From the NCBI RefSeq assembly GCF_000264495.1, contig NC_017954.1, positions 620,001 to 684,000 of the forward strand: 64,000 nt of DNA. Reading direction: 5' to 3'. Below are positions 7,643 through 15,383 of the stretch, in pieces (positions within the stretch are counted from its first letter, which is position 1; every line of letters starts with the position of its first letter). Origin of the DNA: Thermogladius calderae 1633 (GTDB taxonomy: Archaea; Thermoproteota; Thermoprotei_A; Sulfolobales; Desulfurococcaceae). The translations under genes and the position numbers were made by a program. The notes under the pieces are model-generated. The model saw only the letters and a program-made list of their open reading frames with translations, did not search any database and was not told where the DNA came from.

Positions 7643-7702
7643 CGGGAAAAATCAAGTCCATGGAGGGGGATAAATCCCATGATCATGAGCGGGAAAAATC
7701 AA
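7643..7702. repeat. 13-bp direct repeat CGGGAAAAATCAA
   Basis: Exact copies are at 7643-7655 and 7690-7702, 47 bp apart, just inside the right end of the element. They could be binding sites for a mobility or control protein, or remnants of an older duplication. Confidence 0.55.
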
Positions 7703-7751
7703 CTCTCATCCGGCGGTGTACAGGATTCATGGTGATATCCCCCTCTCACGA

Positions 7752-7779
7752 CCCCCCTCCATGGTCTGAAGGAGGGGGG
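7752..7779. repeat. Perfect 9-bp hairpin at the right end of the element
   Basis: CCCCCCTCC (7752-7760) pairs with GGAGGGGGG (7771-7779) around a 10-nt loop. It overlaps the right subterminal inverted repeat and mirrors the GC-rich hairpins of the left end. Confidence 0.6.
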
Positions 7780-7787
7780 CATATCGG
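7762..7787 (-). repeat. Right subterminal inverted repeat of the element
   Basis: This is the inverted partner of 2908-2931. TGGTCTGAAGGAGGGGG is identical to the reverse complement of 2915-2931 and is followed by a matching ATCGG. It ends 18 bp inside the right CCTAGG. The foreign tail added to the truncated radical SAM protein is read from this repeat. Confidence 0.7.
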
Positions 7788-7805
7788 CTGAAGAGGGGGG
7801 AGCTC

Positions 7806-7811
7806 CCTAGG
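7806..7811. repeat. Right target-site duplication CCTAGG
   Basis: The second copy of the 6-bp palindrome found at 2859-2864. On the minus strand it encodes Pro339-Arg340 (CCT AGG), the last residues shared by the two halves of the interrupted gene. Confidence 0.75.
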
Positions 7812-8895
7812 GAGGTCGTTGAGGTAGAAGTCCGGGTGGAAGCCCAGAAAGACGACCGGTATGTCGGGGTTCAGGCCCGCGACAAACTTCGTGATACCGT
7901 CCAGCTCGTAGTCGTCTAGGTAGCCTGGTACGAGTAGTACCGATACGACTAGTAGCGGGGGCTCCCTCCTCCTTTCAAAGAGCTTCGCCGCTCTCTTCAC
8001 GTTCTCCCTGATCAGGTGAACGTGTTCGGGTCTCACCCCCGTCAACGCGCTGTAGACCTCTGGGCTCCATGCCTTCATGTCGACCTTAACTATGCCCCCT
8101 GTCTCGAGTGAGAGCTCGACCGCCTTCTCGAAGATCGCCGGGTTCCAGAGCCCGTTGGTCTCCCAACAGACCCTGAAAACCTTGAGTCCGACTTCTTTTG
8201 CCTTTTTAATCATCCTCCTTGCCGCGACGATGGCCGCGGTGGAGAACACAGACGGGTCTCCACCGAAGAAGCAGACGCAGGTGGTCCGCTCGTTTACAGC
8301 CTTCACAAGGTCATCGATAGTGAAGCGAGGTCTCTTCTTAACCGCTATGAAGTGGTGTTCCCAGTTCTGACAGAAGAGGCAATTCAGATTACAAGAGCCG
8401 AAGAATACAGCGATGTTGTAAAAGCCCGGCTCCCCGGTGGGGGTGAGAGCGTAGACCGGGTAGCCAACTCCTCTAGCTGCCGGGCATACCTCGACCGCTA
8501 CGCAGTTCGTCGGGTGGGGGTCGTAGTACACGTGGCCCAGCATAGTATCTGCTCTGAGAAAGCCGACGACCTTCCCAGCGGTCGAGTACCTGAGTCCACA
8601 ATAGCCGACCTCCCCATTACTGAGAGAGCAAGACCTACCGCACAGGGTACACTTCAAACCGTTGCCAGTAGGCTCCTGCTGTTTGCCCAGCTCTCTTCGG
8701 ACCTCTTCGTGGAGCTTCAATACGTGGTCGAGTGCGCTCTTGTTCCTCCTTAGACAGTCTACGCAAACTCCTAGAAAGGACGAGATCGTCCTCGAGGACC
8801 GTCCGCAAAAAGAGCACGTGCCCATATCTACAGCACTACTCCTGGCCTCCCCACTTTGATCTCGTGGTAAGAGGGGTTATAGGGATTAAACCCTG

Positions 8896-10041
8896 TCAAT
8901 CCCCACTTAACCTGAGCTTAGGGCACATCCTGAACTCGTGTAAGACAACCTCGGATACAAACGTAGGGTCGCAATTCACGCACTTCCCCCTAGCAATTAT
9001 TGTGGCCTCCCCCACCATCACCGAGGACGCTTTGAACCCTAGCCTCCCCAAGAGCGAGGCCACTTCGTCGACGCGGGGCTTTCTCATCCCGCTAACCTCG
9101 ACCCCGTACAGACTCATCCTCCAGCACTTCATTCCGTGGGTGTACAGGTTCGCCATGCAGGCTGAAGGGAAGAACAACAAGCCTTTCTTCAAAGCGTACT
9201 TTTGGATCCCGGACTTAATGTCGCCGGTATAGACATCGTACTGCACCCCGTTTCTCATCTTCTCGACTGGGACGTCTACCCTTTTCAAGACCTCCCTTAT
9301 ATCGACGCCCGACTCCTTCAAATTCTTTATGATGCTCTTCGTGACTCTCAAACCGCCCGCCACGACACCTACTGCCCCGTACTCGAGGGCTTGGTCAACG
9401 ATCTCCTTGTACTCACGCTCGGTCACGCCGGGTATTATAGGTCTGAGGAAGAGGAAGGGCTTTAGCCCTGCTTCCCTCAGGTTCTTTATAGTCTCGAGCC
9501 TGAGCTCGGGCTTCGGTGCCTGGGGTTCGAGTTCGCTCCACTTGTTCAAAGTGACGATCGTGACGAGCGGGGATATCAGCCCTCTGCTCGCATCGGCTAT
9601 TCTCGCGGCGTCTCCTCTATTGATGTATGCCTTGGTCGAGAACTGGACAGGGTTGCCCAAGTACGTGTAGAACGCCTGGACGTACTCGATCGTCCGCTCC
9701 TTTACTAGGGGGTGGAAAGGCTCCGACACGCTACCTACTGCGAGGTATGTCCCTTGCAGAGACGGTATGAAGTACTTGTTTGAGAGGAGGGCGTAGACTA
9801 CTTGGATACCGCTCAGCGGGTACGGGCTCGCCTTTGCTGGATACCCCATATCGTATATGTAGCAGTACCTACACTGGAAGAAGCAGCCAATCGAGGTGTG
9901 GATGGTCAGACCGCAAGGCCTAGGCCTCCTTTTAGCGTGGGAATCGTTCTCGGCTTGTCGGGCTTCCCTCTCGCTTAGTAGGCCTCGGACCTCCTCTCTG
10001 AGTTTCTCTTTTAGCTCCAGTAGCTTAACTACGTTGAACAA
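8896..10041 (-). CDS. SPL-type radical SAM protein (COG1533)
   Basis: A 381-aa protein with the cluster motif CFFQCRYCYIYD (C-x3-C-x2-C), followed by SVSEPFHPLVKE and TKAYINRGD, typical of the spore-photoproduct-lyase-like family COG1533. Archaeal members have no defined substrate. Further cysteines near the C-terminus (ARGKCVNCDPTF and FRMCPKL) could bind a second cluster or metal. It lies 70 bp upstream of the interrupted radical SAM gene on the same strand, so the two could share a transcript. The N-terminal 40 residues are a charged helix. Confidence 0.85.
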   Translation of the reverse strand: MFNVVKLLELKEKLREEVRGLLSEREARQAENDSHAKRRPRPCGLTIHTSIGCFFQCRYCYIYDMGYPAKASPYPLSGIQVVYALLSNKYFIPSLQGTYLAVGSVSEPFHPLVKERTIEYVQAFYTYLGNPVQFSTKAYINRGDAARIADASRGLISPLVTIVTLNKWSELEPQAPKPELRLETIKNLREAGLKPFLFLRPIIPGVTEREYKEIVDQALEYGAVGVVAGGLRVTKSIIKNLKESGVDIREVLKRVDVPVEKMRNGVQYDVYTGDIKSGIQKYALKKGLLFFPSACMANLYTHGMKCWRMSLYGVEVSGMRKPRVDEVASLLGRLGFKASSVMVGEATIIARGKCVNCDPTFVSEVVLHEFRMCPKLRLSGD

Positions 10042-10122
10042 ATAAGACCACTCAAAAGATGTTTAACGTGCTACGACCCTTTTACGCCTCCTCTAGAGTG
10101 AGAAGACAGAGGGCTAGCCAAG

Positions 10123-10971
10123 TTATATTCTCTTGAGTTCCTCTAGGTCTTCGCTTCCCATCCTCCAGCCCATGGATCCCATTATCTCCTTCACGTGTTC
10201 TATTTTTTCAGCCTTAGGGATGGGGATGACGTTGTCCTGGCTTATCAGGTAGTTCAAGGCGACCTGCACTGGTGTCCTCCCGTACTTGGAGGCGATCTTC
10301 TGAATCACCGGGTGAGTTGCTACGGCGCCTCTCTCAAGCGGCATGTACGCCTGGATCGCGATGTTGTTTGCACGGCAGAAAGGGAGGAGAGCCTCTTCAA
10401 CTTCTCCTTTATGTAGGACGCTGTAGTGGACTTGATTTACAACTATCCTCTCCCTCGAGAGGGCGTTTATTGCCCTCTTTAGTTCGGTGAGGTCGAAGTT
10501 GCTAACTCCTATGTACCTTGTCAGCCCCTCTTTTGCCACGATCTCGAAGTTCCTGACCTGCTCCTCTATACTTATAGACGTGTTAGGCCAGTGGATCAGG
10601 TACAAGTCCACGTAGTTTACCCCCAACCTCCTCAAGGCGGCTCTGGCGGCCTTGATAATGAGGTCTTTGTCGACGAGTCTGTCGGGCAACATCTTCGTCG
10701 TGATGAAAACGTTATCCCTACCGACGGCTTTGACTAGCTTGCCAACGAATTCTTCGGCCTTCCCGCCGTCGTACATCTCGGCTGTGTCGACGTTGTTGAC
10801 TCCGCTACTCAGAGCGTACAGGTAGGCCTCGTACGCCTTACCGTAGTCTCTGATAGCCCAGGTTCCTAGACCAACGGCGGAAACCTTGTCGCTGCCGATA
10901 ACCTTGAACTCGACTTGCGTAACTCCTCCCCTCCTAGTAGAGCCGCCGGCGGGACTTGAACCCGCGACCAC
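10123..10971 (-). CDS. Aldo/keto reductase (start codon unclear)
   Basis: An NADP-dependent oxidoreductase of the AKR superfamily. Numbered from the GTG at 10971, the tetrad is Asp62 and Tyr67 (NVDTAEMYDGG), Lys93 (ITTKML) and His127 (LYLIHWPN). GVSNFDLTEL and the C-terminal IPIPKAEKIEHV also fit. Family similarity begins about residue 20. The only canonical in-frame start upstream is a GTG inside the tRNA-Thr gene, so the true start is uncertain. A purine-rich ggaggggaggag (about 10924-10935) would be a ribosome-binding site, but the codons after it are GTT, ACG, CAA and GTC. Confidence 0.85.
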   Translation of the reverse strand: MVAGSSPAGGSTRRGGVTQVEFKVIGSDKVSAVGLGTWAIRDYGKAYEAYLYALSSGVNNVDTAEMYDGGKAEEFVGKLVKAVGRDNVFITTKMLPDRLVDKDLIIKAARAALRRLGVNYVDLYLIHWPNTSISIEEQVRNFEIVAKEGLTRYIGVSNFDLTELKRAINALSRERIVVNQVHYSVLHKGEVEEALLPFCRANNIAIQAYMPLERGAVATHPVIQKIASKYGRTPVQVALNYLISQDNVIPIPKAEKIEHVKEIMGSMGWRMGSEDLEELKRI

Positions 10972-11039
10972 CGGCTTTCCCGGGCCTTAGGAAAGGGGGC
11001 TTACAAGGCCGGCGCTCTACCCGGCTGAGCTACGGCGGC
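10941..11039 (-). tRNA. tRNA-Thr (anticodon TGT) with 25-nt intron
   Basis: Acceptor strands GCCGCCG and CGGCGGC pair fully, with discriminator T. The D arm is GCTC/GAGC, the anticodon stem CCGGC/GCCGG, and the T arm GCGGG-TTCAAGT-CCCGC. The anticodon loop reads CTTGTA, then the intron (10977-11001), then A, so the intron lies at the canonical 37/38 site and would be cut by the archaeal splicing endonuclease. Spliced length is 74 nt. CCA is not encoded. A TATA-like gtttataag lies upstream near 11072-11080. Confidence 0.93.
10977..11001 (-). other. tRNA-Thr intron (25 nt)
   Basis: Sequence between TGT-A of the anticodon loop and the A that opens the 3' exon. Removing it restores the anticodon stem CCGGC/GCCGG. 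Its GCCCCC and GGGC segments can fold with the exon ends into a bulge-helix-bulge-like shape. Confidence 0.85.
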
Positions 11040-11105
11040 TCTAGGATATAATTAAGAGTCCATGAGAGTCTTATAAACGTCGACCGTTGTTCCTCGGAGG
11101 ACGTG

Positions 11106-12059
11106 CTAAGAGAGGTCGAGTACCGCCTTCTTAATGTTAGCGAGCTTCTTCAACGCGACCTCGTAAGCATCCCTCCTAGAGCCCGAGGCTGTCGACAGCC
11201 CACCGAAACCACAATCAGCAGAGACCAGGTCGACTCTTCCTCTCGCCTTCGCGAGTAGCTCTCTCAGTAGACCCTTTATTTCCTCTACACTTTCTACTTC
11301 AGGTCTCTTGCTACTGGCCACACCTGGAGCCAGAACTTTGCCCTTAGACGATAGTATTTCGCCGTTTACAATATTCGTGTTTTCTGGAGAGTCGTGAAAC
11401 TCGAAATTTAGGAAATCTAACACGGGGACGCCCACTAACAGGTCGAACAGCCTCTTACTGACCCTGCCACAGACGTGGATCCCGTGGTACCCGCCTATTC
11501 CCTTGAAAACGGTCTCGATCACGTCTGCTATGTCCCCCTCTCCCCAGCCGAAGAGTAATCTCCGCGTGCCTACAATCACCCCTAGTATGGGCTCGTCTAT
11601 GAAGAGGTAGTTGTAGCCCAGTCTCTCCATGTACTTCAGGACGCTGTTAACGTACCTCGCCATGGTTCTCACTACGTCAGCGTTCGCTATGCCTGTGGAC
11701 TCGAGGCCGCCCCCCTCCGCGAGCAAAACCTCACTTGAGAGTGTGAAAGGCCCTGTAACCGGGGCTCTTAACCCCTTAAAGCCTAAACTCCGCGCGCGGT
11801 CTACGAAGACCTCTGCTTCCTCTATCCTACTTTCGAAAACTACGTCCTCGACCTGGAGGCTCTTGTTGAGGAAATAGCTCTCGCCTCTCAGGGCTACAAA
11901 GCCGCTGGCTACCAGGGGCTCCATGTATATTTCTACGAAGTTCCTCAACTGCGGGTAGGGGGGCACGTCAACGCCTATCTCTTGGAGGTCTCCCGCGATC
12001 AAGCCCACGTTCTCCAAGCTAAACTCCAACGGGAAGCTACCAACGTGGCTTGTCTTCAC
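11106..12059 (-). CDS. Core-MetE-like methionine synthase (methylcobalamin:homocysteine methyltransferase)
   Basis: A 317-aa protein matching only the C-terminal catalytic barrel of cobalamin-independent methionine synthase. It starts with SHVGSFP and has FIDEP (153-157), probable zinc ligands His195-x-Cys197 in GIHVCGRV, Glu220, and Cys283 in SADCGFGG. It lacks the N-terminal folate domain of full MetE (over 700 aa). Known core-MetE/Mes proteins take the methyl group from a methyl-corrinoid protein, and such a protein is encoded divergently next door with its activator. Promoters for both strands lie in 12060-12134. Confidence 0.85.
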   Translation of the reverse strand: MKTSHVGSFPLEFSLENVGLIAGDLQEIGVDVPPYPQLRNFVEIYMEPLVASGFVALRGESYFLNKSLQVEDVVFESRIEEAEVFVDRARSLGFKGLRAPVTGPFTLSSEVLLAEGGGLESTGIANADVVRTMARYVNSVLKYMERLGYNYLFIDEPILGVIVGTRRLLFGWGEGDIADVIETVFKGIGGYHGIHVCGRVSKRLFDLLVGVPVLDFLNFEFHDSPENTNIVNGEILSSKGKVLAPGVASSKRPEVESVEEIKGLLRELLAKARGRVDLVSADCGFGGLSTASGSRRDAYEVALKKLANIKKAVLDLS

Positions 12060-12134
12060 AGGCTAGCCACCTTCTAACGCTTAATTTATGCAAATGCTAT
12101 GTGAGGGATATAATATAACCGAGAGGGTAAGCAG

Positions 12135-12785
12135 TTGAGCCTCGAAGAGGCAAGGGAGTGCCTAGTGAATCTTGAGAAAGACTGTGTTTTGAGAAACGTG
12201 AAAGCTGCTCTAGACGAGGGTATACCCGCCTCCAGGATAATACTCGACTCTCTGAGTAAAGCAATGGAGGAGATCGGTAGGCTCTACGAGAGCGGGGACT
12301 ACTTCATAGCCGAACTGATCGAGGCCGCCAGCATCTTCAAGGAGGCTATGAAAATCCTCGAGCCTAGGTTGAGGGAAGAGGCCTCGAGAATGAAGACCGT
12401 GAAGAGGGCGAGGATCGTCATAGGGACTGTAAAGGGAGATGTGCACGACATAGGTAAGACACTGGTAGCTATCATGCTCCAGGCGGCTGGGCACGAGGTC
12501 ATAGACCTAGGCGTAGACGTCTCCGTAGAGAAGTTCATTGAAGCCGTCGAGGAATATAAGCCTGACATTGTTGGCATGAGCGCCCTGCTCACGACTACTG
12601 CCAGGTACATGAAAACCGTTATAGACGAGCTTACAAGACGTGGGTTAAGGAGTCGAGTGAAGGTTATCGTAGGCGGGGCCGCCACGACTCCAGAGTTTGC
12701 GAAAGAGATAGGGGCCGACGGCTGGGCCCCTAACGCGATAGAGGCCGTTAAACTAGTGGAGAAGTTGATGGGAGTTCAGGCTTGA
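12135..12785 (+). CDS. Corrinoid (cobalamin-binding) methyl-carrier protein
   Basis: An N-terminal helical cap domain of about 90 residues precedes a Rossmann B12-binding domain. DVHDIGK at 102-108 supplies the lower cobalt ligand His104, followed by MSALLTTT and VGGAATT, the hallmarks of MtbC/MtmC/MetH-type carriers. It probably receives a methyl group via the MtrH-like protein (14328-15245) and passes it to the core-MetE-like enzyme (11106-12059). The TTG start follows a ggatataatataacc promoter. Its stop overlaps the start of the activator gene in a TTGA. Confidence 0.92.
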   Translation: MSLEEARECLVNLEKDCVLRNVKAALDEGIPASRIILDSLSKAMEEIGRLYESGDYFIAELIEAASIFKEAMKILEPRLREEASRMKTVKRARIVIGTVKGDVHDIGKTLVAIMLQAAGHEVIDLGVDVSVEKFIEAVEEYKPDIVGMSALLTTTARYMKTVIDELTRRGLRSRVKVIVGGAATTPEFAKEIGADGWAPNAIEAVKLVEKLMGVQA

Positions 12786-14341
12786 GCGAGGTCGATATCG
12801 TAGTAGGTAACAGGGTACTGAGGGGGGCCAGTGGCGGGAATCTGGGCGAGATACTCGCAAAGAACGGCGTTATAGCGCTGCCGTGTGGAGGTAGGGGTCT
12901 ATGCGGCCTTTGCCGCGTTATCGTTAAGAAAGGCTCGACGTCTCCGCCTTCTAAGTACGAGAGAGTACTAGGCTATACGGGACCTGTAAGGCTTGCTTGC
13001 CAAACTAGAGTCCTGAGCGACGTTGAGGTAGAGCTATTCCCAGGGCTAGCAAAGCCCGTCAAAATAGACACCATTATCGTTAACCCTAGGAGGGTCGAGC
13101 CCGTTGTAACAAAAGTTGGACCTGGGCTATTCAGAGTACTAGACCGCGTGGTAGAGCTGAGCCCGAACCTTCAGCGGGCAGTCCTAGTAGACCTGGGGAC
13201 CACAAAAATAGCCTACCAGGTCGTGGACCTTGGGGGCGATGTACTGGCCGAGGACTCTGTATTCACCCCGCTTCAAGACTACGGTGCCGACATCATAACG
13301 AGGTTGACGAAGGCGCTGGAGGACAGGCGGTACATGGACGATATGACGATGAGACTACGTGGCTTAGTGTCCGAGATAGCTGACAAGCACAACGCGGGCC
13401 TAGTGCTACTAGCAGGGAACAGCGTAATGGAGTCGATCTTCTTCGGTCTAAAACTCGACAGCCTAGCTGAGTACCCTTACCGCCCTCCAACCAGCGACCT
13501 TATCTTAGACAACATTGGTGGTAAGCTTGTACTGGGCTTCCCGATGCTACACGGTTACCTCGGAGGCGACGCTTACGCGGACCTCGTTGCCTCCCTGGAG
13601 CTGAGATTAGAGACCCCCTACCTGCTGATCGATATCGGCACTAACACAGAGATCTTCCTCGTCAAGGAAGATGTGGTGTATGGGACTAGCACGCCGAGTG
13701 GTCCGGCTTTCGAGACAGGGGTCTCGAGAGGGTCCACTATAGTGCAAGGAGGTGTATACGAGGCGAGGATAGACAGGCTGGAGAACGGCAAGCCCGTGTT
13801 CCGCTACAAGTATCTAGTCTCGACCTCAGGCATACTAGGCCCAGCGCTTGTGAGTATAGTCGCTGACCTGAGACGGCACGGGTTAGTAGACGAGCACGGT
13901 AAGTTCACAAGCGGCTACGCGACCATTGCGGGAGGGCTGAAGGTATTCTACATTGACCCCTCCAAGGACCTCTACATATCCCAGCTAGACGTGAGGAACG
14001 TGCAGAAAGCCGTCGCGGCAGTGAAATCTGGCATTAGAATTCTCATGAGGGAGGCCGGGGTGTCGTCAAGCGACCTGAGACACGTTGTCGTCGCCGGCAA
14101 TTTCGGCGCGGCTCTGGACCTCGAGGACGCCATGGCTATAGGGCTGGTACCCAACGTTGACAGAGAAAGGGTATTGGCAGTAGGCAATCTGGTTCTCCCA
14201 GGGTTGAGAGTGGCGTTCTTGGACAGCAGGTACCTGGTCGACTTTAGGAGAGTCGCGGAAAGAATAGCCTTCGTCGACCTACCCAAGGTAGAGGACTACA
14301 TGAACGTGTGGATTGACAGCCTCCGGCTTAGCCCCTTGTGA
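12782..14341 (+). CDS. Reductive activator of corrinoid proteins (RACo/RamA-like, DUF4445)
   Basis: A 519-aa protein with an N-terminal plant-type [2Fe-2S] ferredoxin domain (Cys35-x5-Cys41-x2-Cys44-x28-Cys73), then an ASKHA-type ATPase fold with VDLGTTKIAYQV, LIDIGTNTE, GPAFETG and VVAGNFGA. Such proteins use ATP to reduce inactive Co(II) corrinoid back to Co(I). It is coupled to the carrier protein gene by a 4-nt TTGA overlap. It converges on the MtrH-like gene with a 14-bp overlap. Confidence 0.92.
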   Translation: MSEVDIVVGNRVLRGASGGNLGEILAKNGVIALPCGGRGLCGLCRVIVKKGSTSPPSKYERVLGYTGPVRLACQTRVLSDVEVELFPGLAKPVKIDTIIVNPRRVEPVVTKVGPGLFRVLDRVVELSPNLQRAVLVDLGTTKIAYQVVDLGGDVLAEDSVFTPLQDYGADIITRLTKALEDRRYMDDMTMRLRGLVSEIADKHNAGLVLLAGNSVMESIFFGLKLDSLAEYPYRPPTSDLILDNIGGKLVLGFPMLHGYLGGDAYADLVASLELRLETPYLLIDIGTNTEIFLVKEDVVYGTSTPSGPAFETGVSRGSTIVQGGVYEARIDRLENGKPVFRYKYLVSTSGILGPALVSIVADLRRHGLVDEHGKFTSGYATIAGGLKVFYIDPSKDLYISQLDVRNVQKAVAAVKSGIRILMREAGVSSSDLRHVVVAGNFGAALDLEDAMAIGLVPNVDRERVLAVGNLVLPGLRVAFLDSRYLVDFRRVAERIAFVDLPKVEDYMNVWIDSLRLSPL

Positions 14342-15245
14342 AAATCTGCTGTAACTCCTTTAACAGGGTCTTGACGGGGTGCCTACCCTCAATCCTTACA
14401 CCAGACCTCCTCAGCCCATAACCTAGAAGGGAGTCTACCATGGATACGACTGGGGCGACGTACTTTGCTCTAGAGACAGGACCGTACATCACGAAGTCTG
14501 CTCCCATCATCCTCAGAAAAGCCGCTGCACCTCCATGGACACCCACTGTCCCTTCTACGCCCAGCCTCTCTTTAGTAGCCCCGCCAAGCGCGTTGGCGGG
14601 TGCGCTTCCAGAAGGTAACTTGAGCTCGGATTTGATCCTGTGTATCGCTTCTCCACTCAGATAGATCGAGGAGGGGTCTAGAACCACAGTATCGACCAAC
14701 ACGTTCTTTACCCCCGTGTCTCTAGCCGCGTCGAGTAACCTTCTCACTATCTGGAGTCTCTTCTCCGGCTCTATGGACGTATAAGGGTCTTTGGGGTCGA
14801 ACGCCATGAGAACGCTGGTCTCAATCCCACTATTTCTCAACGCCTCTAGCTCCTCACGCGGACTGTCCACGTACAGGCCGTTCGCGATCGACAACTTCTT
14901 CAGACCCATCTCGGAAGCCCTTAGATACGCTTTAGCCCTCACTGCGGGGTCAGGGGAATCCAGGAACAACGGGATGTTGAATTCGCCTACGAAACTTAAG
15001 ATGTCGTCAACGAGCTCTTCTCGCGGAAAGACCACGTCGAGAGCTAGTACAAGCCCGTGCTTTTCACATACATTGATAGCCTCCTCTAACTTCTCGCGTG
15101 CCGACTTCTTGTCAATACCGCTGCTTGTGAGAAGCCTGTCCCCCATGTAGAATATGGAACCCACCAACCACGTTGGGCACTCGCCAAGTACCCCTCCAAT
15201 ACAGTAGTCGCCGACACGGTATTTACTCGCTTCGAGCCGGTTCAC
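14328..15245 (-). CDS. MtrH-like methyltransferase (methyl-tetrahydropterin:corrinoid)
   Basis: A 305-aa TIM-barrel protein of the MtrH/pterin-binding family: GGVLGECPTWLVGSIFYMGDRL near the N-terminus, FLDSPDP, LVDTVVLDPSS and a C-terminal ANALGGATK. In methanogens MtrH moves the methyl group of methyl-tetrahydromethanopterin to a corrinoid. Here there is no membrane Mtr complex, so it probably loads the soluble carrier at 12135-12785. It starts with GTG after ggtgatgaggtg. Confidence 0.87.
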   Translation of the reverse strand: MNRLEASKYRVGDYCIGGVLGECPTWLVGSIFYMGDRLLTSSGIDKKSAREKLEEAINVCEKHGLVLALDVVFPREELVDDILSFVGEFNIPLFLDSPDPAVRAKAYLRASEMGLKKLSIANGLYVDSPREELEALRNSGIETSVLMAFDPKDPYTSIEPEKRLQIVRRLLDAARDTGVKNVLVDTVVLDPSSIYLSGEAIHRIKSELKLPSGSAPANALGGATKERLGVEGTVGVHGGAAAFLRMMGADFVMYGPVSRAKYVAPVVSMVDSLLGYGLRRSGVRIEGRHPVKTLLKELQQIFTRG

Positions 15246-15383
15246 CTCATCACCACCGTGGGTTCTAACTCATAACGATAGCGCCGACCACATATTAAAG
15301 TGCTGACAGCTATTTGGGGCAGGAAACGTTTATACACCTACTGCTGGATACGAAGGCCATAAACCGAGACGTGGTGATGGAGT

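Larger units (their letters stand above)
2865..7805. mobile_element. 4.9-kb restriction-modification-type insertion element
   Basis: A foreign-looking block inserted into a radical SAM gene and bounded by CCTAGG duplications. It carries four genes (glycosylase, 107-aa unknown, beta-class DNA methyltransferase, convergent 340-aa unknown) between long AT-rich non-coding arms of about 0.9 kb on the left and 0.7 kb on the right. Base composition is visibly AT-richer than the flanking chromosome, except within much of the methyltransferase gene. Both ends have subterminal imperfect inverted repeats (2908-2931 and 7762-7787) and GC-rich hairpins. No transposase, integrase or recombinase frame is visible, so it is either moved in trans or is a self-inserted R-M cassette. 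Boundaries are inferred from the broken host gene. Confidence 0.8.
7746..8825 (-). pseudogene. Radical SAM protein (PflA-like), truncated by the insertion
   Basis: The host part covers residues 1-340. Two N-terminal cysteine pairs (C4-C7 and C21-C24) and a second set (C59, C62, C66, C76) suggest metal sites. The radical SAM cluster motif C145-x3-C149-x2-C152 follows GS, and FFGGDPS fits the AdoMet-binding region. After FHPDFYLNDLPR the frame runs into the element, adding 19 foreign residues to the stop at 7746; the true last 34 residues are at 2754-2858. Intact relatives resemble pyruvate-formate-lyase-activating and AmmeMemoRadiSam-type enzymes of unknown substrate. The product lacks its final helix and strand, so it may be inactive. 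Confidence 0.88.

Noticed and set aside
2859-7811. The idea that CCTAGG, found at both junctions, is the recognition site of the R-M system
   Set aside because: CCTAGG also occurs elsewhere in the window (near 9919, 12362 and 13084), so it shows no avoidance, and a target-site duplication explains it more simply.
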